Source: Nitrospira sp. CG24D
Lineage (GTDB): Bacteria; Nitrospirota; Nitrospiria; Nitrospirales; Nitrospiraceae
Length of the DNA: 60,041 nt
Assembly: GCA_002869855.2 (NCBI GenBank)
Contig: NEWQ02000014.1
Span: forward strand, 1-60,041
Reading direction: 5' to 3'
Numbering within the stretch: position 1 is the first letter of the stretch; every line of letters begins with the position of its first letter. This document shows, piece after piece, positions 16,296-27,046 of this stretch. Position numbers and translations under genes: made by a program. The notes under the pieces are model-generated. The model was not told the DNA's origin. It ran no database searches and saw nothing but the letters and a program-made list of their open reading frames with translations.

Positions 16296-17027
16296 ATGCC
16301 GGCGACTGCATCAAGTCTATTGCTGTTTCCTGATGGGCTGGATAATCCGTTGACGTGTCGGGAACGGACCGATGCATCCAGTGAATGGCTCCTGGCGCTG
16401 CGCCATGCGCAGATCCCTTTTCAAACCGATCACAGCTTGATGGTCTTGCATGGCCATCCGTTGGTGTTGCGACTCGGGCTGCATGCGGCTGCGGATCGTG
16501 CGCTGGCCGGAGAGCCGGTGGTGTATCTTGACGGGGCTAACACGTTCGACCCCTTTGTGATTGGACGATTAGCCAGAGCGCATCGCCAGGTTCCCCGAAA
16601 GATTCTCTCTCTGGTTCACGTTGCCCGCGCGTTTACCTGTCATCAAATGGAGCGGTTGGTGTCGGATTGCCTGGAAGAGGCGCTGATGCGGTATCAGGCC
16701 AGAATCGCCGTTGTCTCCGGGCTGTTTGAAACGTTTTACGATGAGGCCGTGCCGTCTCAGGAAGTCGCGCGGCTGGCTGGTCGAATGATGCGGCACCTGC
16801 GTCGGATGGCCCAACGGGGCTATGTGCTCGTGTGTCTCTGTCCTCCGGTCCCGGCGGTCATGTCTTCACGGCATCGGTTCATCGACCAACTCTGTGGCCA
16901 GGCGGATCGTGGCATTCGTGTTGGCGAGGCGCCGGGCCAGGGGATCATCAGGCTTGAGGAAGAGCCGAATGGCCGAGAGGCCGGCCAGGTATGGGAGGTC
17001 GCCCGGACGGTATTGGAGTCCCGGTAG
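16296..17027 (+). CDS. RecA/Rad51-fold protein without Walker A (ImuA-like)
   Basis: About 243 residues from the ATG at 16296, with a purine-rich GGAGAGGGAGAGGG before it; an earlier ATG at 16269 is possible. The core resembles the Rad51/RadA fold: VVYLDGANTFDP parallels the strand after Walker A, and LVHVARAFTCHQMERL parallels the conserved VARAxNxxHQ segment. Where Walker A (GxxxxGKT) should lie there is LHGHPLVLRL, with no lysine, so ATP hydrolysis is unlikely. ImuA proteins of lexA2-imuA-imuB-dnaE2 mutagenesis cassettes are similar RecA-fold helpers. Here it would assist the downstream polymerase; this is inference. Confidence 0.7.
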   Translation: MPATASSLLLFPDGLDNPLTCRERTDASSEWLLALRHAQIPFQTDHSLMVLHGHPLVLRLGLHAAADRALAGEPVVYLDGANTFDPFVIGRLARAHRQVPRKILSLVHVARAFTCHQMERLVSDCLEEALMRYQARIAVVSGLFETFYDEAVPSQEVARLAGRMMRHLRRMAQRGYVLVCLCPPVPAVMSSRHRFIDQLCGQADRGIRVGEAPGQGIIRLEEEPNGREAGQVWEVARTVLESR

Positions 17028-17275
17028 TTTCATGGGACGGACACTGACGACCTTCACTCAACTGGTGCAGCAAGAGATCGCCTCCTGGCGGCGATACCGG
17101 CGCGCGTTGCGGGCGGAAGATCAGCAGGCGCTGGATGAATTGTTCGCGGCGGCGCGGCGTCATTCTGCCGCCGGGGCCTATCTCGCCCGCGATACACCGT
17201 TCGAGGTGATGTTGCTGTCGATGATGCTGGAACAACAGAAACAATTACAACGGTTATCGCAGGCGGTTGCCGACC

Positions 17276-19228
<1,953 letters not shown>

Positions 19229-19274
19229 TCATGAACTCGCTGTGCGCTGCGCGAGTCCCTCGCTATTCATAAAT

Positions 19275-19733
19275 TTAGTCGGGTACCGCTAACTGTCCTG
19301 CGTCCAGCACCTGAGTACGCGCAACCTCGTCCCCGAGGCGCCGTCCATGCTCATTTCCTACAATCAAAACACTCTCAAATGCCAACACTGCCGCAGACCC
19401 GATCCACCCGACATACGGCACCGCAAACAGCAATTGGGCTAAGCCTAACGGCAAATTCCGAATAATCGATTCCCGAAATCCGGCCGTCTCACGAACATCG
19501 AGACGCATGGTCTGCAAACCCACCAGCCGCTTCCCGATACTTCTCCCACCCGCAAAACCATCCGCAATCAGAATGTAGGCCAATCCGGAAAGAAACCCGA
19601 CCGGCGGCGCAACCTCATCAGCGGCCACGACAATGAACAAATCAATGAGCTTCGCAATAAACCGATTGAGCACGTACGCCTTGGGATAGACCGCTCCATC
19701 GATGAGCTTCGCAACTGGGCCTACCCCTATCAA
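19275..19733 (-). CDS. RDD family membrane protein
   Basis: 152 residues with RDD features: VLNRFIAKLIDLFIVV near residue 25, two to three hydrophobic helices, GRSIGKRLVGLQ, and FRESIIRNLPLGLAQLL. RDD proteins are small membrane proteins, some with Na+(Li+)/H+ transport activity, mostly uncharacterised. The start is a TTG at 19733 preceded by AAGGAG five bases upstream. The promoter on the minus strand is good: -35 TTGTGC (19782-19787) and -10 TATACT (19759-19764), 17 bp apart. Confidence 0.8.
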   Translation of the reverse strand: MIGVGPVAKLIDGAVYPKAYVLNRFIAKLIDLFIVVAADEVAPPVGFLSGLAYILIADGFAGGRSIGKRLVGLQTMRLDVRETAGFRESIIRNLPLGLAQLLFAVPYVGWIGSAAVLAFESVLIVGNEHGRRLGDEVARTQVLDAGQLAVPD

Positions 19734-19758
19734 GGAATCTCCTTCTAATTAATGACAA

Positions 19759-19787
19759 AGTATAACAAAATCAAACAACTTGCACAA
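19759..19787 (-). promoter_or_regulatory. promoter of the RDD gene
   Basis: On the minus strand, TTGTGC at 19787-19782, a 17-bp spacer and TATACT at 19764-19759 form a sigma-70-type promoter about 26 bp upstream of the TTG start. The region is very AT-rich. The rest of the 286-bp spacer to 20019 holds the promoter of the next gene on the plus strand and no convincing ORF. Confidence 0.55.
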
Positions 19788-19958
19788 ACAAACAGCATTC
19801 CTTTCTCATGCTTGTACAATTTCTCTTCGAAACGACCATGCGGAAGCCAATAGGGATAATACGTGGGCGGATACGGAGACTGATTCGTCCATCAATCGAC
19901 CCCTCACGAACCCATCGCTCTCCGCTAGACCCTTCACGATCAATGGCCACTCATGATC

Positions 19959-19987
19959 TTGCCTTCAGCCCCAGCGCCAAGTACAAT
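19959..19987 (+). promoter_or_regulatory. promoter of the SurA/PpiD-like gene
   Basis: TTGCCT at 19959-19964, a 17-bp spacer and TACAAT at 19982-19987 match the sigma-70 consensus well. The ATG of the downstream gene is at 20020, with GAGAGG before it. Confidence 0.55.
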
Positions 19988-20019
19988 CTCCGAACCATTT
20001 TGCGACTGAGAGGATTTGC

Positions 20020-20718
20020 ATGATCAAGGTAATGCGGGACGCATCGCACAACCATCCCTGGCTGTTAAAATCAATCATGGGCATCCTGGCTATTGCCTTT
20101 GTGATTACCATGGGCTGGTGGGGATTCGGGGACCAGCCGGGAAACACTGTCGCCACCGTGGGCGATTTGGCCGTCACGCGCGATGAGTTCCGGCGCGCCT
20201 ACGAAAATATGTACCGCTTCTACAAAGAAAAAGTGCCGGGAGAGTTCAAGGATGAAACGATCAAGCAATTCGTGATTGAACAACTCGTCGACAACCGCCT
20301 CTGGCTGATGGCCGCGAAAGATATGGGCATCACCGTATCCGACGGTGACCTGCGCGAAATGATCGTGCGAGTCCCTGAGTTTCAAAAAAACGGAGCGTTC
20401 GATCCGGAGCTCTACCAGCGACTCCTGGCCGCGAATCATCTCACCCCCAAAGTCTTTGAAGAGGCGCAGGCCAAGGAAATCGTCGGCAATAAAGCGAGAA
20501 TGTTTGTCCGGGATGCCGTCGCCCTCACGCCGTCAGAAATCTCCGAAGGACAGGCACTGATGACCAGGCAACCGGACGCTGATCCCACGAAAGCCACCGC
20601 GGCAAAGGATCGCGTCCTGGAAGATATGCTCTTCCAAAAGCAACAACGCGCGTTGGTGGCGTTTCAGGAAGCACTCAAAGGCAAAATCCCTGTCAAGGTT
20701 CATCGGGAACTGCTGTAA
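20020..20718 (+). CDS. SurA/PpiD N-terminal-domain chaperone-like protein
   Basis: 232 residues. An N-terminal membrane anchor (about 17-36, IMGILAIAFVITMGWWGFG) is followed by the SurA/PpiD-type chaperone segment: TVGDLAVTRDEFRRAYE, IKQFVIEQLVDNRLWL, and FDPELYQRLLAANHLTPKVF. No parvulin isomerase domain follows, so the protein is shorter than PpiD (about 620 residues) and probably acts as a periplasmic holdase. It stands alone on the plus strand, tail to tail with queA. Confidence 0.8.
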   Translation: MIKVMRDASHNHPWLLKSIMGILAIAFVITMGWWGFGDQPGNTVATVGDLAVTRDEFRRAYENMYRFYKEKVPGEFKDETIKQFVIEQLVDNRLWLMAAKDMGITVSDGDLREMIVRVPEFQKNGAFDPELYQRLLAANHLTPKVFEEAQAKEIVGNKARMFVRDAVALTPSEISEGQALMTRQPDADPTKATAAKDRVLEDMLFQKQQRALVAFQEALKGKIPVKVHRELL

Positions 20719-20761
20719 CACTGATCGCGTCTAGTCTGACCACTCGCTCCAGACCGCCTGC

Positions 20762-21781
20762 TCAGAGAATCAGCATCGCATCGCCATAACTATAAAAGCG
20801 GTAGCGCTGCTCCACCGCTTCGGCATAGGCTTTCCGCATCATCTCCACGCCGGCGAGCGCAGAGACGAGCATCAGGAGCGTCGTGCGAGGCAGATGAAAA
20901 TTCGTCATGAGGGCATCGACCACGTTGAAGTGAAATCCGGGCGAGATGAACAACCGGCTCTCACCGACGGCCGTCTGAAGCCCTCCGGCCTGCTGCGCAG
21001 CTGTTTCGAGCGCGCGGACCGCGGTGGTCCCAACCGCGATAACTCGTCCTCCCGCTCGTTTCGTCTTGAAGATTGCCTCTACCGTCCGCTCACTCACTTC
21101 AAACCACTCCGATCCCATCTGATGATCTTCAATACGCTCAACGACCACCGGCTTAAAGGTCCCAGGTCCCACATGTAGCGTAACCACAGCTGTTTCAACT
21201 CCCCGATCCCGCAACCGGACCATAAGCTCGGGCGTAAAATGCAGACCGGCCGTCGGAGCCGCGATCGCACCCTCTCGATCCGCGAAACAGGTTTGGTACC
21301 AGACTTGGTCCTCCGGCTGCGCGGAGCGCTTGATATAGGGAGGAAGCGGCATACGCCCGTGAGCCCGCAGGAAGTCGACAACCGGAACCGGGCTCACAAC
21401 CTTGATTTTTGTGCCGTGCTCATCACGCTGAACGACCGTCGCGCTGGCTCCCCCGTCGAAGAGGATCGTCTGCCCCACGCGAAAATGACCTTTGAGCATG
21501 ACCTCCCAGACCGCATCACCACAGTCCTTGACGAACAGTACATCCACAACCGTACCCGTCGGCTGTTTACGTCCGGACAGACGAGCGGCCAATACCTTCG
21601 TGTCGTTCACCACCAGCAGATCCCCCGGCGCCAACAGCTCCGGGAGGTCGGCCACCTGCCGATTCGACAAGATCCCTATCCGTGGATCGAGACACAGCAA
21701 GCGCGCCGCATGGCGCGGCAGAACCGGCTCGGAGGCGATCAGCGCGGAATCGAACGGAAAATCGAATTCAGAGAGGTTCAT
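20762..21781 (-). CDS. queA: S-adenosylmethionine:tRNA ribosyltransferase-isomerase
   Basis: 339 residues, full length for QueA, which transfers the ribosyl moiety of SAM to preQ1-tRNA in queuosine synthesis. Typical segments are FDFPFDSALIASEP at the N-terminus, VVNDTKVLAARL, AAPTAGLHFTPEL, TLHVGPGTFKPV and MTNFHLPRTTLLMLVSALAG. The start directly abuts the stop of the SpoIID-like gene upstream (no gap), and the gene ends the long minus-strand unit. Confidence 0.95.
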   Translation of the reverse strand: MNLSEFDFPFDSALIASEPVLPRHAARLLCLDPRIGILSNRQVADLPELLAPGDLLVVNDTKVLAARLSGRKQPTGTVVDVLFVKDCGDAVWEVMLKGHFRVGQTILFDGGASATVVQRDEHGTKIKVVSPVPVVDFLRAHGRMPLPPYIKRSAQPEDQVWYQTCFADREGAIAAPTAGLHFTPELMVRLRDRGVETAVVTLHVGPGTFKPVVVERIEDHQMGSEWFEVSERTVEAIFKTKRAGGRVIAVGTTAVRALETAAQQAGGLQTAVGESRLFISPGFHFNVVDALMTNFHLPRTTLLMLVSALAGVEMMRKAYAEAVEQRYRFYSYGDAMLIL

Positions 21782-23008
21782 CTAGGAAGTAGGAACCGGT
21801 GGCATTTTCGTCAATGCCACATTCTGCAACTCAGTGCCGGGATAGTAGTACCGTAGGATTGAGGAGAAGGAATACCCTAGCTCGGCCAGCTCCTTCGCAC
21901 CCCACTGACAAAGCCCTACGGCATGCCCGGCGCCGTATCCTGCCAACACGATGTCCTGGCCCATAGACTCGATGGTGAACTGCGTACTCGGCACAACGGT
22001 GTACCCGATCGCCTTCCGGAGATCTTCACCGCGCAGAATGAGTTCGCCCTTGGAATGCAGAATGCGTAACTTGGAAACACGCCCGGCACGACTAAAGCCC
22101 ACCGGCGTCATCGTGGCGATCGTCCCCACCGAAAATCCCTGATGCCTGAGATTGCGCTCCAGCGTGGTTACTCTGAAGGAAGCCTTCCACTGGTAGTACG
22201 GGGACTCCACGTCGAAGGGACATTCCACGCCTTTCAGATACGGTAGATCCTTCGACCAGACCACCATCGCATCCTCGGTGATCCCTGCCGCAGTCGAGGA
22301 AAACGCGGCGTAGATCGGCGCACCATCATGCGTCACCACCAGACCACGGGTCGATTCCACCGCTTCTTGCACACGCGCGTCCACGCCCTGGCGCCCTCGA
22401 TAGACCTGATCTTGAATACTCGCCGCCACATCATAGTCACGCGACGCACTGAGCATGTGCTGATAGAGCGCATAGGTTCGAGCCGCGACGGCCTGTACCT
22501 TAAGCATTTCAGCGTGCCAGGTTGAATTCACTTCAGCCGGCACCACCCCTTTCACATACTCCTCAAGATCAACCTGGTTGATCACGAGCAGCCCTTTCCC
22601 GCGCCGGACTAAGTGTACGAGTCCGCTCACGTGGAGGGCACCCCGCTCATCGGCGGGCTGTAGCGTGGCGCCATGGTTCCCGCTGGATACACGGGGTAAC
22701 CAGAGCTTTAAATCATGCTCGCCCGCACGCAGCGTAAGCTGCTCCCCCGCCACCCGTGTCCCGTTGACTAAGAGCGCCGCCCCGCGCAACTCGATATGCA
22801 ACACAGTGCTGTATGAATGCGACCGACTCTGCCCATCAGTGAGCCACACCACACTCTCGGCGCGCACATCAAGTCGATGGACATCGGACGCCATTAAGAC
22901 ACGAATGGACTCAGCCGCCTGAACCGGCGTGCTGAGAGCGAAGACAACCCCGAACACCGCCCAGAGGCCTGCCAGCCGTCGAAGATGTCCTAGCGTCTGA
23001 ACAGCCAT
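21782..23008 (-). CDS. SpoIID/LytB domain secreted protein
   Basis: 408 residues with a signal peptide of about 32 residues (ending PVQA/AE). The SpoIID core is visible: VDLEEYVKGVVPAEVNSTWH, EMLKVQAVAARTYALY, QDQVYRGRQGVDARV, AAFSSTAAGITEDA and GHAVGLCQWGAKELAELGYS near the C-terminus. SpoIID proteins are peptidoglycan lytic transglycosylases in spore formers. In non-sporulating bacteria the homologues are wall-remodelling amidase-enhancer-type proteins. The start at 23008 overlaps the DUF2905 gene by 19 bases. Confidence 0.88.
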   Translation of the reverse strand: MAVQTLGHLRRLAGLWAVFGVVFALSTPVQAAESIRVLMASDVHRLDVRAESVVWLTDGQSRSHSYSTVLHIELRGAALLVNGTRVAGEQLTLRAGEHDLKLWLPRVSSGNHGATLQPADERGALHVSGLVHLVRRGKGLLVINQVDLEEYVKGVVPAEVNSTWHAEMLKVQAVAARTYALYQHMLSASRDYDVAASIQDQVYRGRQGVDARVQEAVESTRGLVVTHDGAPIYAAFSSTAAGITEDAMVVWSKDLPYLKGVECPFDVESPYYQWKASFRVTTLERNLRHQGFSVGTIATMTPVGFSRAGRVSKLRILHSKGELILRGEDLRKAIGYTVVPSTQFTIESMGQDIVLAGYGAGHAVGLCQWGAKELAELGYSFSSILRYYYPGTELQNVALTKMPPVPTS

Positions 23009-23244
23009 GATAAAAGATAGAATAGCAGACTTAGTACGATGCTGAGCACCACACTGGTCCCGAGGGGGACATAAAAGGAGAAATGATCGCGCTTAATTGA
23101 AATGTCGCCCGGCAGTTTCCCGATCCATCCAAACCATCCGCTCAACCCGGGAATCCGGTCGCTCAGGACGAACAGCGACCCCACTACGACCAATCCGCAT
23201 CCGGCTGCAATCAAGAGCTTCCCGAAGGCGCTCCATTCGCCCAT
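22990..23244 (-). CDS. DUF2905 small membrane protein
   Basis: 84 residues from the ATG at 23244, which overlaps the asd stop by one base (TGATG). There are two transmembrane helices (KLLIAAGCGLVVVGSLFVL and LGTSVVLSIVLSLLFYLLSW) separated by a loop with WIGKLPGDISIKRD, the DUF2905 signature. Function unknown. Its short length and coupling to asd are typical of this family. Confidence 0.85.
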   Translation of the reverse strand: MGEWSAFGKLLIAAGCGLVVVGSLFVLSDRIPGLSGWFGWIGKLPGDISIKRDHFSFYVPLGTSVVLSIVLSLLFYLLSWLFRR

Positions 23245-24266
23245 CAGTCTCGCACCAGGCACTCGGCAATTTGGACGGCATTCAATGCGGCGCCCTTGCG
23301 AAGATTGTCGGATACGACCCACAGATTGAGCCCGTTCGTCACCGAGGCATCTTCACGGATGCGGCCAACGTAGACTTCGTCTTTCCCCGTCGCGTCCAGG
23401 GGCATGGGATAGAGCTTCTTCAACGGGTCGTCGTAGACCAGCACTCCCGGCATCGCCGCCAGCGCCGCGCGAGCCTCATTGGGGCTCAACGGTTTCTCCA
23501 ACTCCACATTGATGGACTCGGAATGGCAGCGCAACACCGGCACCCGCACCGTGGTGGAGGTCACCCGCATGTTCGGCGCATCCAAAATCTTTCTCGTTTC
23601 CCTGACAATCTTGATCTCTTCAGAGCATTCGCCACCCTCGGAAAACGACCCGATATGCGGCAACAGATTGAAGGCAATCTGGTAGGGATAGACTTCTGCC
23701 TTCACCTCGCGAAAGGCCATCAACGCCCGGGTCTGGTCCAGCAGTTCGTCCATCGCTGCGGCGCCGGTCCCTGAAACCGATTGGAATGTCGTTACCACCA
23801 CTCGCTTCACCCCTACCGCATCATGCAATGGCTTAAGCGCCATCACCAACGGGGTCGTTGTGCAGTTGGGAATAGCCACAATCCCCCGGGGAAGCGATCG
23901 CAATGCGGCGGCATTCACTTCCGGCACCACCAGCGGCACTTGCGGATCCATCCGGAACACACCGCTGTCGTCGATCACCACGACCCCTGCCGCGCCCAAC
24001 CGTGGGCCATACTCCTTACTGATCGCATCCGTCGCGGAGATGAAGGCGAAATCAACGCCGGCAAAAGAAGAGGACTCGGTCAATTCCTCGACGGTCCACT
24101 CCTTGCCCTGACAGGTCATGACCTCGCCGGCTGATCGTTTCGACGCAAATAGCCGCAGTGCAGCCAGCGGGAAATTCCGCTCTTCGAGAATTTCCAGACT
24201 TTCTTTGCCGACGGCTCCGGTCGCTCCAAGAATGGCCACGGTGTAGGCTGACTTTTTCTTAAGCAT
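23244..24266 (-). CDS. asd: aspartate-semialdehyde dehydrogenase
   Basis: About 340 residues from the ATG at 24266 (the frame is open further upstream, but the N-terminal VAILGATGAVGKE begins correctly here, with AGGA before it). NADP-binding GATGAVGKE, catalytic Cys in AIPNCTTTPLVMAL and substrate-binding RVPVLRCHSESINVE are all present. It reduces aspartyl phosphate to the semialdehyde, the branch point to lysine, threonine, methionine and diaminopimelate. It lies between an NHL-repeat gene and DUF2905 in the amino-acid operon. Confidence 0.94.
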   Translation of the reverse strand: MLKKKSAYTVAILGATGAVGKESLEILEERNFPLAALRLFASKRSAGEVMTCQGKEWTVEELTESSSFAGVDFAFISATDAISKEYGPRLGAAGVVVIDDSGVFRMDPQVPLVVPEVNAAALRSLPRGIVAIPNCTTTPLVMALKPLHDAVGVKRVVVTTFQSVSGTGAAAMDELLDQTRALMAFREVKAEVYPYQIAFNLLPHIGSFSEGGECSEEIKIVRETRKILDAPNMRVTSTTVRVPVLRCHSESINVELEKPLSPNEARAALAAMPGVLVYDDPLKKLYPMPLDATGKDEVYVGRIREDASVTNGLNLWVVSDNLRKGAALNAVQIAECLVRD

Positions 24267-24276
24267 GTGCAGGATC

Positions 24277-25479
24277 CTATTCCAGCGAGAGGGCACGAAT
24301 GCGGTGATTAAAGGTATCGGCGACCAAGAGCGTCCGCTCGCCATCCGCGACAATGCCGAAGGGATAACAGAGTCCTGCCTCCAACGCCCTCCCACTGTCA
24401 CCAACAGATGAGGCAGACCCGGTACCGGCAATTCGCGTCAAGAGACCCGTCGTGCGGTCCCATCGACGAATCAGGTGGCTATCCGAATCCGTCAGGAACA
24501 GATTACCTTCTCGATCCAGTGCAATCCCTGAGGGCCGGGAGACACTTGAAGACGGCGGATCATCGGGCGACTGATAGCGATAGCTCCCTCCGTCGCCGAC
24601 CGCCGTCGCAATCATACCGGTTACAAGATCAACGGATCGGATGCGACTATTGAACGTATCTGCAATATAGAGCGTCCCGGCCGCGACCGCTAACCCGCCG
24701 GGCCCGGCTAGGCTCGATTCCGCCGCCGGCTTTCCGTCTCCATCATAGGCTGCCGATCCCATTCCTGCGACCGTGCGAATGATCCCGGTCTTCAGGTCGA
24801 CGGCCCGCACACGGTTATTACTCTGATCGGCGATATACAGCTGTCCCTGCGCATCGACCGCCAAGGCGGCCGGTTCGTTGAGCGCCGCACGATCAGCCGG
24901 CCCGCCGTCGCCGGAAAACCGTGCCTGCCCGGTGCCGGCAACCGTCGTGATGATCCCGGTCTGAGTATCCACCCGGCGCACCCGATGGTTCATCGTATCG
25001 GCAATATAGAGGTGGCCCTGCGCATCGACTGCGACTGCTGTGGGAAAATTGAGCAGCGCCTCGGTGGCAGGCCCGCCATCTCCCCCGTACCGTTTTGGCG
25101 CTGCTGCCCCGACGAGATAGCGCACCGTCCCGCTCAGATCCGTCTGTTGGGTAAACTGCTCTGTCGTCTTCTGGCTCGTCTCGGCTAAGGGATCAACTTC
25201 TTCCTCAGGGACGACATCGCCTCCGCCTGATTGAGGGGACGGCGCGACTTCTTCAGATGCGCAGCCGACAACAGTAGAAATCAGACCGGTGACGCGATCC
25301 ACCCGCCTCACGACGTGGTTTTCAGAGTCTGCAACAAAGAGATTTCCCTGGCCGTCGATCGCCAGGCCCTTCGGCTCATTCAGGCACGCCTGCAAAGCCG
25401 GCCTGCCGTCACCGCTAAACCCGGGCTCGCCAATGCCAGCCCGCGTCGCAAGAGTCCAAGATGTAAACAGAGGTGCCAT
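24277..25479 (-). CDS. NHL-repeat beta-propeller protein
   Basis: 400 residues with about six NHL repeats, each with the pattern of GxxxPxGLAxDxxGNLYIADxxNHRVR: examples are NEPKGLAIDGQGNLFVADSE, FPTAVAVDAQGHLYIADT and LNEPAALAVDAQGQLYIADQ. No signal peptide was seen. The linker between blades 1 and 2 is acidic and low complexity (about 75-110). NHL propellers are binding scaffolds; no enzyme activity can be assigned. It sits between leuB and asd, 13 bp after leuB, so it is co-transcribed with biosynthetic genes to which it has no obvious link. Confidence 0.85.
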   Translation of the reverse strand: MAPLFTSWTLATRAGIGEPGFSGDGRPALQACLNEPKGLAIDGQGNLFVADSENHVVRRVDRVTGLISTVVGCASEEVAPSPQSGGGDVVPEEEVDPLAETSQKTTEQFTQQTDLSGTVRYLVGAAAPKRYGGDGGPATEALLNFPTAVAVDAQGHLYIADTMNHRVRRVDTQTGIITTVAGTGQARFSGDGGPADRAALNEPAALAVDAQGQLYIADQSNNRVRAVDLKTGIIRTVAGMGSAAYDGDGKPAAESSLAGPGGLAVAAGTLYIADTFNSRIRSVDLVTGMIATAVGDGGSYRYQSPDDPPSSSVSRPSGIALDREGNLFLTDSDSHLIRRWDRTTGLLTRIAGTGSASSVGDSGRALEAGLCYPFGIVADGERTLLVADTFNHRIRALSLE

Positions 25480-25492
25480 ACAGAATTCCGCC

Positions 25493-26566
25493 TCAGTTCA
25501 AATTGCGAAGAATCGCGTCGCCCATCTCGGTCGTGCCGACGACTCTGGTTCCCGGACTCTGAATATCCTTGGTGCGGTACCCCATATCGAGCGTTTTGAC
25601 GATCGCCTGCTCGATGGCCTCGGCTTCTTTCTCGAGCTTGAACGCGTAGGACAACATCATACCCGCAGAGGCGATCGTCGCGATGGGATTCGCAATGTTC
25701 TTTCCGGCGATATCCGGAGCGCTGCCATGAATCGGCTCAAACAATCCGACCTTGGCGCCGATACTGGCCGACGGCAACATGCCGATGGATCCGGTCAGCA
25801 TGGCCGCTTCGTCGCTGAGAATATCGCCGAAGATATTGTTGCACACCATGACATCGAACTGGCGCGGGTTGCGGACCAGTTGCATCGCGGCATTGTCGAC
25901 ATAGATGTGATGCAATTCGACGTCCGGATAACTCTTCTGCACCTCGATCATCACCCGGCGCCACAACTCGGACGACTCCAGCACATTCGCCTTGTCGACC
26001 GACGTGACCTTTTTTCGCCGCTTGCGCGCCGCTTCGAACGCCACCTTGCCGATCCGGCGAATCTCTTCGGTCGTATAGACTTCGGTGTTCACCCCGCGCT
26101 CTTCACCATTCGGCAGCTTTTCAATCCCCTTCGGTTTCCCGAAATAGATTCCACCAGTCAGTTCACGCACGACGAGAATATCGATCCCTTCGATCACTTC
26201 GCGCTTCAACGTCGAGGCGTCAACCAGATTGGGATACACCTTGGCCGGACGTAAGTTGGCATAGAGGCCCAAGGCTTCACGGATACCGAGCAGCGCCCGC
26301 TCAGGACGGAGGCTGTACTCCAACCCTTCCCATTTGGGGCCACCGACGGCGCCCAGCAGGACCGCGTCGCTTTGCTTGGCCAAGGCCAAGGTCTCTTGCG
26401 GCAGCGGCACACCCACTTTGTCGATCGCCTGCCCGCCGATGTCGGCCGAGGCGAATTCAAATGTGTGCAGATATTTTTCCCCGATAGCCTGTAACACTTT
26501 GACCGCTTCAGGAACGATCTCGCGCCCGACTCCATCACCTGCCAAGACTGCAATCTTCGCTTTCAC
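25493..26566 (-). CDS. leuB: 3-isopropylmalate dehydrogenase
   Basis: 357 residues from a GTG start at 26566 with AAGGAG nine bases upstream. Typical IPMDH segments are [42 protein letters not shown] and [18 protein letters not shown]. It oxidises and decarboxylates 3-isopropylmalate in leucine synthesis with NAD+. It follows the cupin gene by 35 bp and is part of the leu unit under the T-box leader. Confidence 0.95.
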   Translation of the reverse strand: MKAKIAVLAGDGVGREIVPEAVKVLQAIGEKYLHTFEFASADIGGQAIDKVGVPLPQETLALAKQSDAVLLGAVGGPKWEGLEYSLRPERALLGIREALGLYANLRPAKVYPNLVDASTLKREVIEGIDILVVRELTGGIYFGKPKGIEKLPNGEERGVNTEVYTTEEIRRIGKVAFEAARKRRKKVTSVDKANVLESSELWRRVMIEVQKSYPDVELHHIYVDNAAMQLVRNPRQFDVMVCNNIFGDILSDEAAMLTGSIGMLPSASIGAKVGLFEPIHGSAPDIAGKNIANPIATIASAGMMLSYAFKLEKEAEAIEQAIVKTLDMGYRTKDIQSPGTRVVGTTEMGDAILRNLN

Positions 26567-26601
26567 GTCACGCCACTCCTTCCGCGAACAGACTGGACTC
26601 T

Positions 26602-26964
26602 CTACTCCGCGACCTGCTCATCTTCACTTCGCCAGGCCGGATCAACGATACACAGAAATTCGATTTCCGTCGTGCCGGTATTTTCCAACGACTGATTTTC
26701 TCCAGGCGGCACATACACAACGGATCCGCCTTCGACGAGCTGAGTCTCACTCCCGATACTGAACCGGCCCTGCCCGGCGATGAAGTAGTACACCTCTGAG
26801 GACACCAGCTTGTGCCACTTGGACCGGCGGCCGGGAGCCAATCGGCCATGCGCAAGACTGTAACCCAACTGCACCGGCTGTTTGGCCGGATGCAACAGTT
26901 CACGAAGAACCGTGTGGTCTCCGGCAAGAAATTCGGGGCATTCCAAGAGAGTGCGCTTGAGCAT
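26602..26964 (-). CDS. cupin domain protein
   Basis: About 120 residues from the ATG at 26964; an upstream GTG at 27027 adds 21 residues and also lacks a clear ribosome site. The small beta-barrel cupin pattern is seen as [20 protein letters not shown] (motif 1 with metal-type histidine and glutamate) and [18 protein letters not shown] (motif 2). It lies between leuA and leuB. Its role is unknown; a small-molecule-binding or isomerase function is possible. Confidence 0.75.
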   Translation of the reverse strand: MLKRTLLECPEFLAGDHTVLRELLHPAKQPVQLGYSLAHGRLAPGRRSKWHKLVSSEVYYFIAGQGRFSIGSETQLVEGGSVVYVPPGENQSLENTGTTEIEFLCIVDPAWRSEDEQVAE

Positions 26965-27046
26965 GGGAGACAGCCCCAACGTGTCCGCACCGTACCCACA
27001 CCACTTGCGGACACCAGGGGCCGTCACTCTAGCGTGGCGGGAACGG

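Noticed and set aside
19808..20023. Short plus-strand open frame before the SurA/PpiD-like gene
   Set aside because: Low-complexity Arg/Pro composition, no ribosome site, and it overlaps the promoter of the next gene.
25289..26254. Long plus-strand open frame under leuB
   Set aside because: It is the antisense of leuB and has no recognisable motif.
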